Shown one piece after another: positions 1-6,860 of a DNA stretch of 18,750 nt (position 1 is its first letter; every line of letters starts with the position of its first letter). A program made the translations under genes and the position numbers. The DNA is taken from positions 1-18,750 of the forward strand of contig CAMZKY010000178.1 in the NCBI GenBank assembly GCA_947311455.1, given 5' to 3'. Source of the stretch: an uncultured Marinosulfonomonas sp. (lineage in GTDB: Bacteria > Pseudomonadota > Alphaproteobacteria > Rhodobacterales > Rhodobacteraceae). The notes beneath the pieces are model-generated. The model did not search any database, was not told the origin of the DNA, and worked only from the letters and a program-made list of their open reading frames with translations.

Positions 1-159
1 CACACGGTGGGTTTTGCCCAAATGCCCCTCGACTTGTTTTTCAAATGCACGTGATGAACCGGAATTGCCGTGCACGAGCATAATCGGCGCACCGGTGCCC
101 GCGCTTTCAATATAATTCAATGTGCCCCAGCTCAACTGGGTTTGTTTGGTTTGTAACAT
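1..159 (-). CDS. alpha/beta hydrolase, N-terminal part (runs off the left edge)
   Basis: The first 53 codons of a minus-strand gene are visible, starting with ATG at 157-159. The start is supported by a GGAGGG ribosome binding site ending five bases before it. Residues 25-36 read PIMLVHGNSGSS, which is the beta-strand followed by the HG-containing oxyanion-hole loop typical of alpha/beta-hydrolase fold enzymes. The preceding residues (LNYIESAGTG) fit the usual N-terminal strands. The catalytic Ser, Asp and His lie beyond the window, so substrate and reaction cannot be named. Assignment to the fold is fairly secure; the specific function is unknown. Confidence 0.75.
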   Translation of the reverse strand, partial: MLQTKQTQLSWGTLNYIESAGTGAPIMLVHGNSGSSRAFEKQVEGHLGKTHRV

Positions 160-227
160 ATTTTCCCTCCGTTTAATTGTAAGCGTCCGGAACACCCCTT
201 TTCCAGAGCACCCCCCTGTACCCGTCG

Positions 228-440
228 TTATACCTTGGATACCATCCAGTAAATATTGGCCATAGGAATAACCGTGGCCAATATCCGAAAGAACAACCAA
301 ATTCAGCCTAGTGTCCAGTAAAAAGGTGGAATTTCGTTGGTTTTAGAAAACTCATGTGCCATTCGGGCCTGTTTCATTTGCACCGTGATCAGTCTGGCCA
401 CCCAGATCACGCCGGACAATGCAAAGAGCCAGCCCCCCCC
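228..440 (-). pseudogene. DUF2269-like membrane protein, C-terminal remnant with internal stop
   Basis: Reading the minus strand from 440 to 228 gives one continuous frame of about 70 codons interrupted once by TGA at 303-305, where the family would be expected to have a basic residue after YWTLG. The pieces read WLFALSGVIWVARL, QMKQARMAHEF, then after the stop ILATVIPMANIYWMVSKV and a final TAA. This resembles what I know of the C-terminal half of DUF2269-type integral membrane proteins (helix, QxKQAR motif, YWxLxRxW, last helix ending YWMVxK). There is no start codon or N-terminal half. The frame enters a run of eight C residues at 433-440 and the ISAs1 remnant begins immediately after. I read it as a gene truncated by the insertion and then decaying. 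The family name comes from memory of the motif pattern. Confidence 0.65.
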
Positions 441-1021
441 TTAGGGCAATCGCATATCAAAAGCCGTTCAAGAGGGAACGGAGGAAATCATTATTCCAAC
501 CTGCGCGTTTTAATTTGAGGCGGTTTGAGCCTTTGTCGGTATTTGTCTTTATGATGTTGAGTGCGATGCGTCTGAGGGCTGCAAAATTTATCGGCGCGTT
601 GTCCTTGCGGCCATGATTGGCGTCTGTCGAGATATATTCATCAATGTATTCAGTTATTTGGTCGCTTATAAAGGTCCACACATCCGCCTGCATTGCACCG
701 TGGATTACCCTTGAGCTGCAGACAATAGTCGCCACCTTTCGTGCTTTCGATCACACCAAGGCTCAGACGTGCGCCGTGAGCAAAGACTGTCACCACATTC
801 AGGCCGGTTTTGCCTGCGGCCCGATTAAAGCTGCGGCGCATCTCCTTGTTATCCATGGCGATTTCCCTGTCATGCGCAAGGTGCTGAAATTCTGGAACTA
901 TTCCCGGAATTGGTAACGCAAAAAGGCCTGAATGATTACCATTCTGCCCGCGTAACCTTGAAAAAGCACGAGGCCAAACTTCTAACAATGTAAACAAATG
1001 CAGCTTTCCCCTCGCACCCAA
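441..1021 (-). mobile_element. ISAs1-family insertion sequence remnant (degenerate transposase)
   Basis: Minus-strand fragments match the ISAs1/H-repeat transposase family. Around 860-750 lies AMDNKEMRRSFNRAAGKTG, the counterpart of the family's AIDGKTLRRSFDRAAGKS. GGDYCLQLKGN follows at about 736-704. After a frameshift near 704, HGAMQADVWTF and then NAPINFAALRRIALN with a basic tail end at a stop at 457-459. Against the usual family order, two internal blocks are missing: one between LSLG and GGDYCLQLKGN, and one between HGRK and NAPINF. These should have carried the second and third catalytic acidic residues. The N-terminal part before position 860 is too short and not recognisable. The left tip, TAGGGCAATCGCATAT at 442-457, resembles the terminal inverted repeat of H-repeat-like elements. 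No matching right tip or target duplication was found. The element cannot be active. Confidence 0.75.
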
Positions 1022-1036
1022 AGCGACGGGAAAATC

Positions 1037-1068
1037 AAGTCGGGGGATGGTTACCGCCCCGATTTTTT
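1037..1068 (+). terminator. rho-independent terminator without an upstream gene
   Basis: TCGGGG at 1040-1045 pairs with CCCCGA at 1057-1062, extended by an A-T/A-T/G-T base to about nine pairs. The loop contains the small palindrome GGTTACC, and six T residues follow at 1063-1068. This is a well-formed plus-strand intrinsic terminator. No plus-strand gene precedes it in the window, only the IS remnant. It may be a leftover of a deleted gene, or may insulate the following gene from leftward transcription. Confidence 0.6.
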
Positions 1069-1175
1069 CGTGCTTCTATGCATTTTAGGGTGGGCGTTTC
1101 TGTCCTGTTGAACTTTGGATTTTAATGTCCATATTGCGAGTTGGACGCGCGGTTCAACACTTGAAAGTCAACACT

Positions 1176-1745
1176 ATGTTCGTTTCTCCCAAGCCAATTT
1201 CGCAATACCCTTGGTACATTCGCCTGTTCTTTTGGAAGCAAAAGAAAACCTATGGCAAGATATTGGAGCCGGGCATGTTATGGGCCAGATCACCCAGCGT
1301 TTTTATCGGGGTTGCGTTGTTATACGGGGCGATTAACCGCAAAAGATCACGCATTGATGCGGCGTTGCGTTCGTTGGTGACGGTTCGGGTTTCCCAGATT
1401 AATCACTGCGAATTTTGCGTGGATATCAACGCCACAACCTTGATGAAACGTGGCGTATCAGAGGAAAAAGTCCAACATTTATCGGGCTGGCAGGATAGTA
1501 ATATGTTTGATGCCCGCGAACGCATCGCGCTGGAACTGACCGAAGCGATAACCTATTCAGATCGCGAAGTTGACCAGAGCTTGATGGGCAAAGTTAAAGA
1601 ACATTTTGACGATGATGCGGTGGCCGAATTATGTGGGCTGATTGCCTTTCAGAATATGTCGAGCAAATATAACGCGGCGCTGGATATTCCTTCGCAAGGG
1701 TTCTGTCAAATCCCATTGAATAAGCTTAGCGTTGATGACGCTTAG
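1176..1745 (+). CDS. carboxymuconolactone decarboxylase / AhpD-fold family protein
   Basis: A 189-residue protein with the CMD/AhpD-like helical fold. The core reads LRSLVTVRVSQINHCEFCVD, with a CxxC pair at residues 78 and 81 of this start. AhpD enzymes have a histidine four residues after the second Cys; here that position is Asn (CVDIN), so a classical AhpD proton relay is incomplete. Related proteins of this subgroup are generally uncharacterised and thought to act in peroxide or thiol redox chemistry. I chose ATG 1176 because recognisable conserved sequence (MFVSPKPISQYPWYIR) begins there. An in-frame ATG at 1125 would add 17 residues that look non-coding, and neither start has a strong ribosome binding site. 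The 3' end overlaps the convergent nucleotidyltransferase gene by 20 bp. Physiological role is not predicted. Confidence 0.8.
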   Translation: MFVSPKPISQYPWYIRLFFWKQKKTYGKILEPGMLWARSPSVFIGVALLYGAINRKRSRIDAALRSLVTVRVSQINHCEFCVDINATTLMKRGVSEEKVQHLSGWQDSNMFDARERIALELTEAITYSDREVDQSLMGKVKEHFDDDAVAELCGLIAFQNMSSKYNAALDIPSQGFCQIPLNKLSVDDA

Positions 1746-2331
1746 AAGCGTGCCAGCTTTCCCAATCTTGCGGTGTATCCAGATCGGTTTTAGCGTGGTT
1801 GTTGGATAGAGGTACTAGTTTTACTCGATCAGGAAATGAGTGAAACAACGCACGCGCACCTTGGTCACCTTGAAACAGGTCTGTGAGCTCATACGCCCAA
1901 CGCGGCAAGATAACAGGATTTCCGGCTTGACCGTGGTGTGTTGCGCAGCGCAAAATTGGGGCGTCCGGATCAGATAGGAACGCGTCAATCAGGGTTAAAT
2001 AATCTTGTGTGGTGATGTCAGGCATGTCGGCCAAACTAACCAGCAGGGCAGGGGGGCAAGGGGAAATCTCTGCTAAGCCGGAAAGCAAAGAAACCGACAT
2101 GCCCTTTTCTGGATGGTCCACCGGAACTGGCTGATAATCCAATCCTGCAAGCGCGGTTTTGCGTTCGGGGAATGCGCCTGATAGGGCAATGAAAACAGGG
2201 TGCCCCGTTGAAATTGCCTGTTTGGCAACGTGATGGATAAGGGGTTTACCATCGATATCCATCACCAACTTGTCGCGCCCTTGCATCCGTTTTGATGCCC
2301 CCGCTGCAAGGATTAGAATTGGGATTTTCAT
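1726..2331 (-). CDS. MobA/MocA-like nucleotidyltransferase (NTP transferase family)
   Basis: This 201-residue protein begins with the nucleotidyltransferase signature LILAAGASKRMQGRDKL at residues 6-22, the pyrophosphorylase-type nucleotide-binding loop ending in the conserved RxxxxK. Further family features are GMSVSLLSGL, LVSLADMPDI (an acidic metal-binding segment) and GQAGNPVILPR, as in molybdenum cofactor cytidylyltransferase (MocA) and MobA-like proteins. The likely reaction is transfer of CMP or GMP to molybdopterin, which would serve xanthine- or CO-dehydrogenase-type enzymes, but none is encoded nearby. A homologue acting on another acceptor cannot be excluded. It lies 47 bp downstream of the gamma-carbonic-anhydrase-like gene on the same strand, probably the last gene of the yicC operon. 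No clear ribosome binding site precedes the ATG at 2329-2331. Confidence 0.8.
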   Translation of the reverse strand: MKIPILILAAGASKRMQGRDKLVMDIDGKPLIHHVAKQAISTGHPVFIALSGAFPERKTALAGLDYQPVPVDHPEKGMSVSLLSGLAEISPCPPALLVSLADMPDITTQDYLTLIDAFLSDPDAPILRCATHHGQAGNPVILPRWAYELTDLFQGDQGARALFHSFPDRVKLVPLSNNHAKTDLDTPQDWESWHASKRHQR

Positions 2332-2378
2332 GTTATTAAACGAACCAGGAAAGTGAAGGTATCCGGCATAAAAAAGGC

Positions 2379-2903
2379 CTATATTTTAACAAGGTCAGAT
2401 TTAAATCGGCGCATGTTTTCCTGATAGTGCAGGGCGCTTTCTGTTAGGCTTTGCATGGTGGTGATGTCTAGTTCGCGTACGATTTTCCCCGGGCTTCCCA
2501 GCACCATTGATCCATCCGGAATCACCTTGTTTTCTGTTACCAATGCACCCGCGCCAATCAAACAGTTTTTGCCAATTTTTGCGCCATTCAAAATTGTCGC
2601 GCTCATGCCGATCAGGGTGTTATCCCCAAGTTCGCAGCCGTGCAGCGTTGCCTTATGGCCGATGGTGCAGTTTTTGCCGATTGTCAGAGGGAATCCCATA
2701 TCGGTGTGTAACACACAGTTTTCCTGAATATTGCTGCCCGCGCCTACGATGATCATTTCGTTGTCTCCGCGCAATGTGGCACCAAACCAAACGGAGGTTG
2801 CCGTTTCCAGCGTAACCAGTCCGATTATATTGGCATCCGGTGCAACCCAGAAATCACCATCAGCGGGCAGGGAAGGGCGGTAATCACCAAGGGTATAAAT
2901 CAT
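2379..2903 (-). CDS. gamma carbonic anhydrase family protein (left-handed beta-helix)
   Basis: 174 residues made largely of hexapeptide repeats (for example IGKNCTIGHKATLHG, LGDNTLIGMSATI, IGKNCLIGAGALV), which form a left-handed parallel beta-helix. His66, His83 and His88 occupy the spacing of the three zinc ligands of gamma-class carbonic anhydrases and their YrdA/PaaY relatives. Many members of this group have weak or no measured hydratase activity, so CO2 hydration is plausible but not proven. The ATG overlaps the gmk stop codon by four bases (ATGA), which indicates translational coupling. It is the third gene of the yicC-gmk operon. Confidence 0.88.
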   Translation of the reverse strand: MIYTLGDYRPSLPADGDFWVAPDANIIGLVTLETATSVWFGATLRGDNEMIIVGAGSNIQENCVLHTDMGFPLTIGKNCTIGHKATLHGCELGDNTLIGMSATILNGAKIGKNCLIGAGALVTENKVIPDGSMVLGSPGKIVRELDITTMQSLTESALHYQENMRRFKSDLVKI

Positions 2904-3541
2904 GGGCGTCCCTCGAATTCATTGTTCAATGTGCGCACGATATCCACCAGCTCGGGCTGTTGCGAAATGCGCAGGCGTTCGGCGGAAATGATGGTTTTCA
3001 GGCGGCCAAAAGTTTCGTTCAGATCATCATTGACCAAAACAAAATCATATTCCGGCCAATGGCTGATTTCATCGCGGCTTTTGACCATGCGTCCGGCGAT
3101 CACTTCGTTGCTATCCTGCGCGCGGGTTTTCAGGCGGCGTTCCAATTCCAGAATTGACGGGGGTAGGATGAAAATCGACAATACGTGTTTGCCAAGTGCC
3201 GAGGCGCGCACTTGTTGCCCACCTTGCCAATCGATATCGAACAATACGTCATGGCCCGCGTTGATCGCATATTCAACCGGCCCCTTCGGGGAGCCGTAAA
3301 AATTGTCAAACACCTGCGCATGCTCCAACATTTCGCCATTTTTCACCAAGGATTCAAATTCATTATGAGACTTGAAATAATAGTCCTGGCCGTTCACTTC
3401 GCCTTCCCGCGGCTTGCGCGTGGTGGCGGAAACGGAAAAGCTGATGTCAGGATCCCACTCAATCAGGCGTTTGGACAGGGTGGATTTACCCGCCCCCGAA
3501 GGTGAGGATAAAATAATCAAAAGGCCGCGACGGTTGGTCAT
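2900..3541 (-). CDS. gmk: guanylate kinase
   Basis: Guanylate kinase phosphorylates GMP (and dGMP) to GDP with ATP, an essential step of guanine nucleotide synthesis in the cytosol. The 213-residue length is normal. The P-loop SPSGAGKST lies at residues 13-21. The GMP-binding region follows: TTRKPREGEVNGQDYYF, then NFYGSPKGPVE and DIDWQGGQQVR. The ATG at 3541 is preceded by GGAG at a good distance. The gene follows yicC after three bases and overlaps the gamma-carbonic-anhydrase-like gene by ATGA. A yicC-gmk pairing is common in proteobacteria. Confidence 0.97.
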   Translation of the reverse strand: MTNRRGLLIILSSPSGAGKSTLSKRLIEWDPDISFSVSATTRKPREGEVNGQDYYFKSHNEFESLVKNGEMLEHAQVFDNFYGSPKGPVEYAINAGHDVLFDIDWQGGQQVRASALGKHVLSIFILPPSILELERRLKTRAQDSNEVIAGRMVKSRDEISHWPEYDFVLVNDDLNETFGRLKTIISAERLRISQQPELVDIVRTLNNEFEGRP

Positions 3542-3544
3542 GTC

Positions 3545-4435
3545 TTACTCCACATTCTGTACTTGTTCACGCATTTGGTCGATTACGGCCTTAAGATCAA
3601 GGCCAATGCGCGTCAGGTCAACCGATTGCGATTTGCTACACAGTGTGTTGGCCTCGCGGTTGAATTCCTGCATCAAAAAATCAAGCTTGCGTCCAATCGG
3701 GCCGGATATTTGCAGCAGATTATTGGCGGCCTTAACATGGGCACGCAGGCGATCCAGTTCTTCGGTAATGTCGGTTTTCACGGCTATCATTGCCAGTTCC
3801 TGTGCAATGCGATCCGGGTCTGCCCCGTCCGAGTTTTCCAGAACCCGTGCCAGGTTATTCCGTAAAGATTGGGCCATTTGCATTTTTCGGGCGTCCAGTG
3901 CGTTTTCTGCATCCATGATCAGTGTGTCAATTGTGGCCAATTTATCGGCCAGGATTTGGCCTAAGGCTGCCCCCTCAGTCGCGCGCATTGCGTTGAAATC
4001 ACTGATTAATTCAGGAAGTTGCGCCAGCAAAGCTTTGGCTAGATCATCGGTATCGCGATCGGTTGTGTTTGTGTCCAACACGCCGCGCTGGTTCAAAATA
4101 TCTGCCGCGGTGCAATGCACGAGGGTCAGGCTGGTGTCAGCGGCGGTATCTTCGATTTTGGACAGGGCGCTTAATACACGGGCCAACTGTGTTTGATTGA
4201 TCGCCAATTCTGCGGTGTTTTCATCGCGCTGAACGCGCAGGGTTAAACTGACATTGCCACGCCAAACAGATTGGGAAACCATGGTTTTTACCGATTGTTC
4301 CAGCCCGGAAATCCAATCGGGAACACGCGGGCGCACATCCAATCCTTTGGCGTTGACGCTGCGCAATTCCCAGCCCCAATTGTATTCCTGATGTGCGCCT
4401 TTTAGGGACGCAAAGCCTGTCATTGAATGTATCAT
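3545..4435 (-). CDS. YicC/YloC family endoribonuclease
   Basis: This 296-residue protein starts MIHSMTGFAS, the hallmark N-terminus of the YicC family, followed by the conserved WELRSVNAKGLDVRPRVP. The C-terminus carries GRKLDFLMQEFNREANTLCSKS, another family signature that includes the FLxQExxRExNT acidic/basic active-site segment. YicC proteins are endoribonucleases; in E. coli the protein contributes to decay of a small RNA, and in other bacteria it is linked to stationary-phase growth. No ribosome binding site is obvious before either the ATG at 4435 or the internal ATG at residue 5. It is the first gene of the four-gene minus-strand operon, so the operon promoter should lie in 4436-4590. 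Confidence 0.92.
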   Translation of the reverse strand: MIHSMTGFASLKGAHQEYNWGWELRSVNAKGLDVRPRVPDWISGLEQSVKTMVSQSVWRGNVSLTLRVQRDENTAELAINQTQLARVLSALSKIEDTAADTSLTLVHCTAADILNQRGVLDTNTTDRDTDDLAKALLAQLPELISDFNAMRATEGAALGQILADKLATIDTLIMDAENALDARKMQMAQSLRNNLARVLENSDGADPDRIAQELAMIAVKTDITEELDRLRAHVKAANNLLQISGPIGRKLDFLMQEFNREANTLCSKSQSVDLTRIGLDLKAVIDQMREQVQNVE

Positions 4436-4521
4436 CTGTGGATATTAACCATTTAAGTATTTTGCCCCTAAAATTCCATCATCATTTGTTATATTAAGAA
4501 ACCAGTAAGCATTGTGAGTGT

Positions 4522-4540
4522 AGGGTTAACACAAAACCCT
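4522..4540. promoter_or_regulatory. inverted repeat in the yicC / PAS-protein divergent region
   Basis: AGGGTT at 4522-4527 and AACCCT at 4535-4540 form a perfect six-base inverted repeat around a seven-base spacer. It lies about 50 bases upstream of the PAS-protein ATG, in the only space that can hold both divergent promoters. It could be an operator or simply a small hairpin. I could not place convincing -35/-10 pairs here. Confidence 0.25.
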
Positions 4541-4590
4541 TGAGTTGAACAACAAAGCCGAACATAATATCGGAATATTCGAGGGAAAAC

Positions 4591-5280
4591 ATGAATTTTA
4601 AATCACTGTCAGGACGCAATATCATTCCCTTGTTTGGCACACGCAGCAAAACCCTGTTTTCCCAAATTAACGAAGTTGAGGCCTATTGGTATGGGTTGCG
4701 CTCGGGCCGTGTCGTTCCGTTTCGATCGGAAATAGACCCGCGCGGCATTGAGCGCGCATTACCCTATACATTTATACTGGAACGGATCGCGCCTGGATTG
4801 GCGAGGTTTCGGTTGGCCGGGTCACATCTGAATGATCTTCTAGGGATGGAGGTGCGAGGAATGCCGTTCACTTCGTTTTTTACACCGGATGCGCGTAAAG
4901 TGATTATGGATCAGTTGGAATGTGTTTTTGATGGCCCGGAAGTTGCAAAGCTTTCAATTTATACCGGCAAAGAAATTGGGCGCCCGCCCATAAGTGGCAA
5001 GGTGTTATTGTTACCTTTAAAAAATGATCAAGGAGAAATCTCGCGTATTATGGGATGTTTCATCACCGAAGGGCAAATTGGCCGTGTGCCGCGCCGTTTT
5101 GAAGTGGAAAGCATAGAAACGACAAAGCTTCAGGTCAGCCCAGAAATGTCAGGTGAGAAAAAGAATGCCGCCGAGATCAAAGATAGGCTTGAGCACCTGT
5201 CAATTCAAAGAGGATTGCGCGCAAATCCTGAGAAAACGACGAATCAAACGAAACTAAGGCTGGTTATTGTGAATGATTAA
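4591..5280 (+). CDS. PAS_5-type PAS domain protein
   Basis: A 229-residue soluble protein. Residues about 25-175 match the alphaproteobacterial PAS_5 architecture: EVEAYWYGLRSGRVVPFRSEIDPRGIE, then an LERIAPGLARFRLAGSHLNDLLGMEVRGM core, and a final strand with LLLPLKNDQGEISRIMGCF. These are single-domain PAS proteins of unknown ligand that are common in Rhodobacterales and Rhizobiales; none has an output domain. The last 60 residues are polar, lysine- and glutamate-rich and probably flexible. GAGGG precedes the ATG at good spacing. The gene is monocistronic: it diverges from yicC and converges on aroG with a hairpin between. No function is proposed beyond possible sensing. Confidence 0.85.
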   Translation: MNFKSLSGRNIIPLFGTRSKTLFSQINEVEAYWYGLRSGRVVPFRSEIDPRGIERALPYTFILERIAPGLARFRLAGSHLNDLLGMEVRGMPFTSFFTPDARKVIMDQLECVFDGPEVAKLSIYTGKEIGRPPISGKVLLLPLKNDQGEISRIMGCFITEGQIGRVPRRFEVESIETTKLQVSPEMSGEKKNAAEIKDRLEHLSIQRGLRANPEKTTNQTKLRLVIVND

Positions 5281-5301
5281 AGACGCCACTTGCGGCGCCT
5301 T
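5280..5301. terminator. hairpin between convergent PAS-protein and aroG genes
   Basis: AAG-A-CGCC (5280-5287) pairs with GGCG-C-CTT (5294-5301) around the loop ACTTGC, with one A-C mismatch. It starts at the last base of the PAS-gene stop codon and lies 20 bases past the aroG stop. The T tract is short on both strands (CTTTAA for the minus strand), so it is probably a modest bidirectional terminator. Confidence 0.45.
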
Positions 5302-5321
5302 CAATCATTCGGATTGATCGA

Positions 5322-6689
5322 TTATCCGGCTTTGACTGCCCGTTGGTCGCGTAGGGTTGATAGCTCCTCAGCAACTAAAAAGGCCAATTCAAGTGATTGG
5401 CTGGCATTTAGCCGAGGATCGCAAGCCGTGTGATAGCGGCTTGATAGATCTTCGTCGGTTACGGCCCTTACACCTCCTGTGCATTCTGTAACGTCTTGGC
5501 CTGTCATTTCGAAATGGACACCACCTGGAATTGTTCCCTCGGCAGCATGGATTTCAAAAAATTCACGCACTTCGCGCAAAACAGAATCAAAGGGGCGGGT
5601 TTTGAAGCCTGTGGATGATTTAATGGTGTTCCCGTGCATTGGGTCGCACGTCCAAACCACGTTTGCCCCTTCTTTATTCACGGTATCAATCAAACGGGGT
5701 AAATAATCACCCACACTTCCAGCGCCAAAACGCGCGATAAGGGTTAGGCGCCCCGCTTCGTTTTCTGGATTCAAATCACCAAGCAGGCGTTTTAAATCTT
5801 CCGATGTCATACTTGGCCCACATTTCACACCAATTGGGTTGGACACGCCTTTCAAGAAATTCACATGCGCGCCGTCTGGTTGGCGTGTGCGATCTCCAAT
5901 CCAAAGGAAATGGCCAGATCCAGCCAGTGGCTTTCCTGTTAGGCTATCGATTCTGCAAAGGGCTTCTTCGTACTCTAAAAGAAGGGCTTCGTGGCTTGTA
6001 TAGAAATCAACAGTTTTCAGCGTATTTGCGCGGTCACTATCTAAGCCCGCGGCTTTCATGAAATCCAAAGCATCTGTGATGTGGCCTGCCATATCGCGAT
6101 ATTTGGCCGCATTTCCACCTGATGTGAAGCCAAGTGTCCACGAATGCACTTGATGCACATCGGCGTAACCGCCTTTTGAAAAAGCGCGCAACAGATTCAA
6201 CGTTGCAGCGGCTTGTGTGTATGCTTGCAGCATTTTATCCGGATTGGGAGTGCGCGCTTCAGCTGTGAAGGGTAAATCATTGATGATGTCGCCACGGAAA
6301 CTTGGCAGTTCAACGCCATCAATTGTTTCGGTTGGTGCCGAACGTGGCTTGGCAAACTGACCAGCCATCCGGCCCACTTTAACAACCGGCACTTTCGCAC
6401 CGTAGGTAAGAACCATCGCCATTTGCAGCATAACTTTAAAAGTGTCGCGGATATTGTCCGATGAAAATTCCGCAAAGCTTTCCGCGCAGTCGCCGCCTTG
6501 CAATAAAAATGCACGCCCTTCGGCAACGTCGGCCAGCTGGTTTTTCAATCGTTTGGCTTCTCCCGCAAAGACAAGCAATGGATATTTTGCAAGCTGCGCT
6601 TCGACGTTGTTCAGCGCTGCATGATCCAGATACTCGGGCATCTGTACCCGCGGTTTGTTCCGCCAGTCAGATTTTTGCCAATTTGTCAT
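5322..6689 (-). CDS. aroG: class II 3-deoxy-7-phosphoheptulonate (DAHP) synthase
   Basis: This enzyme condenses phosphoenolpyruvate with erythrose 4-phosphate to DAHP, the first step of the shikimate pathway. The 455-residue protein is the plant/mycobacterial-type class II form. Metal-ligand candidates in the expected order are Cys68 (LLQGGDCAESF), His352 (CDPMHGNT), Glu394 (HFEMTGQD) and Asp424 (TACDPRLN). Other class II landmarks are KVGRMAGQFAKPRS and the basic GDRTRQPDGAH segment. GGAG lies eight bases before the ATG. A perfect dyad, TTAAGTC-T-GACTTAA, sits just upstream at 6708-6722 and is a candidate operator. The symbol aroG is used loosely, as class II enzymes carry several names. The gene is monocistronic and divergent from a GlxA-type regulator. 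Confidence 0.95.
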   Translation of the reverse strand: MTNWQKSDWRNKPRVQMPEYLDHAALNNVEAQLAKYPLLVFAGEAKRLKNQLADVAEGRAFLLQGGDCAESFAEFSSDNIRDTFKVMLQMAMVLTYGAKVPVVKVGRMAGQFAKPRSAPTETIDGVELPSFRGDIINDLPFTAEARTPNPDKMLQAYTQAAATLNLLRAFSKGGYADVHQVHSWTLGFTSGGNAAKYRDMAGHITDALDFMKAAGLDSDRANTLKTVDFYTSHEALLLEYEEALCRIDSLTGKPLAGSGHFLWIGDRTRQPDGAHVNFLKGVSNPIGVKCGPSMTSEDLKRLLGDLNPENEAGRLTLIARFGAGSVGDYLPRLIDTVNKEGANVVWTCDPMHGNTIKSSTGFKTRPFDSVLREVREFFEIHAAEGTIPGGVHFEMTGQDVTECTGGVRAVTDEDLSSRYHTACDPRLNASQSLELAFLVAEELSTLRDQRAVKAG

Positions 6690-6707
6690 TGTCTTTGCTC
6701 CAAAATA

Positions 6708-6722
6708 TTAAGTCTGACTTAA
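6708..6722. promoter_or_regulatory. perfect dyad upstream of aroG (candidate operator)
   Basis: TTAAGTC T GACTTAA is a perfect 7-1-7 inverted repeat lying 18 bases upstream of the aroG start codon and immediately upstream of its GGAG ribosome binding site. The position fits a repressor site or a start-site-proximal element for aroG. The binding protein is unknown; the divergent GlxA-type regulator is one candidate. Confidence 0.4.
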
Positions 6723-6860
6723 ATCTATACGCAGGAAAATTGTGTAAGCCAACATCATATTTTCTGAACTTGATTTAGAAAACTGTATTCTGAATTTAGT
6801 TTCACTTGATCCACCTAAATAAACCTGTTTCGGTGAATTCAAAGGAATAAAGGTGAGAAT

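Noticed and set aside
617..916. 99-codon plus-strand open frame
   Set aside because: It is the reverse of the ISAs1 transposase fragments, which show family motifs on the minus strand.
1020..1040. Right terminal inverted repeat of the ISAs1 remnant
   Set aside because: AAATGCAGCTTTCCCCTC at about 996-1013 shares a few positions with the left tip, but too few to support an end.
1125..1175. Longer start for the CMD-family protein
   Set aside because: The 17 extra residues look non-coding and the conserved sequence begins at the ATG at 1176.
2332..2378. AGGCCT followed by a T run in the minus strand between the gamma-carbonic-anhydrase-like and MobA-like genes
   Set aside because: The possible stem is only three or four pairs; too weak to call a terminator and the genes are probably still co-transcribed.
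3414..4196. 260-codon plus-strand open frame
   Set aside because: It lies wholly antisense to yicC and gmk, has a serine/arginine-rich composition typical of a shadow frame, and matches no family.
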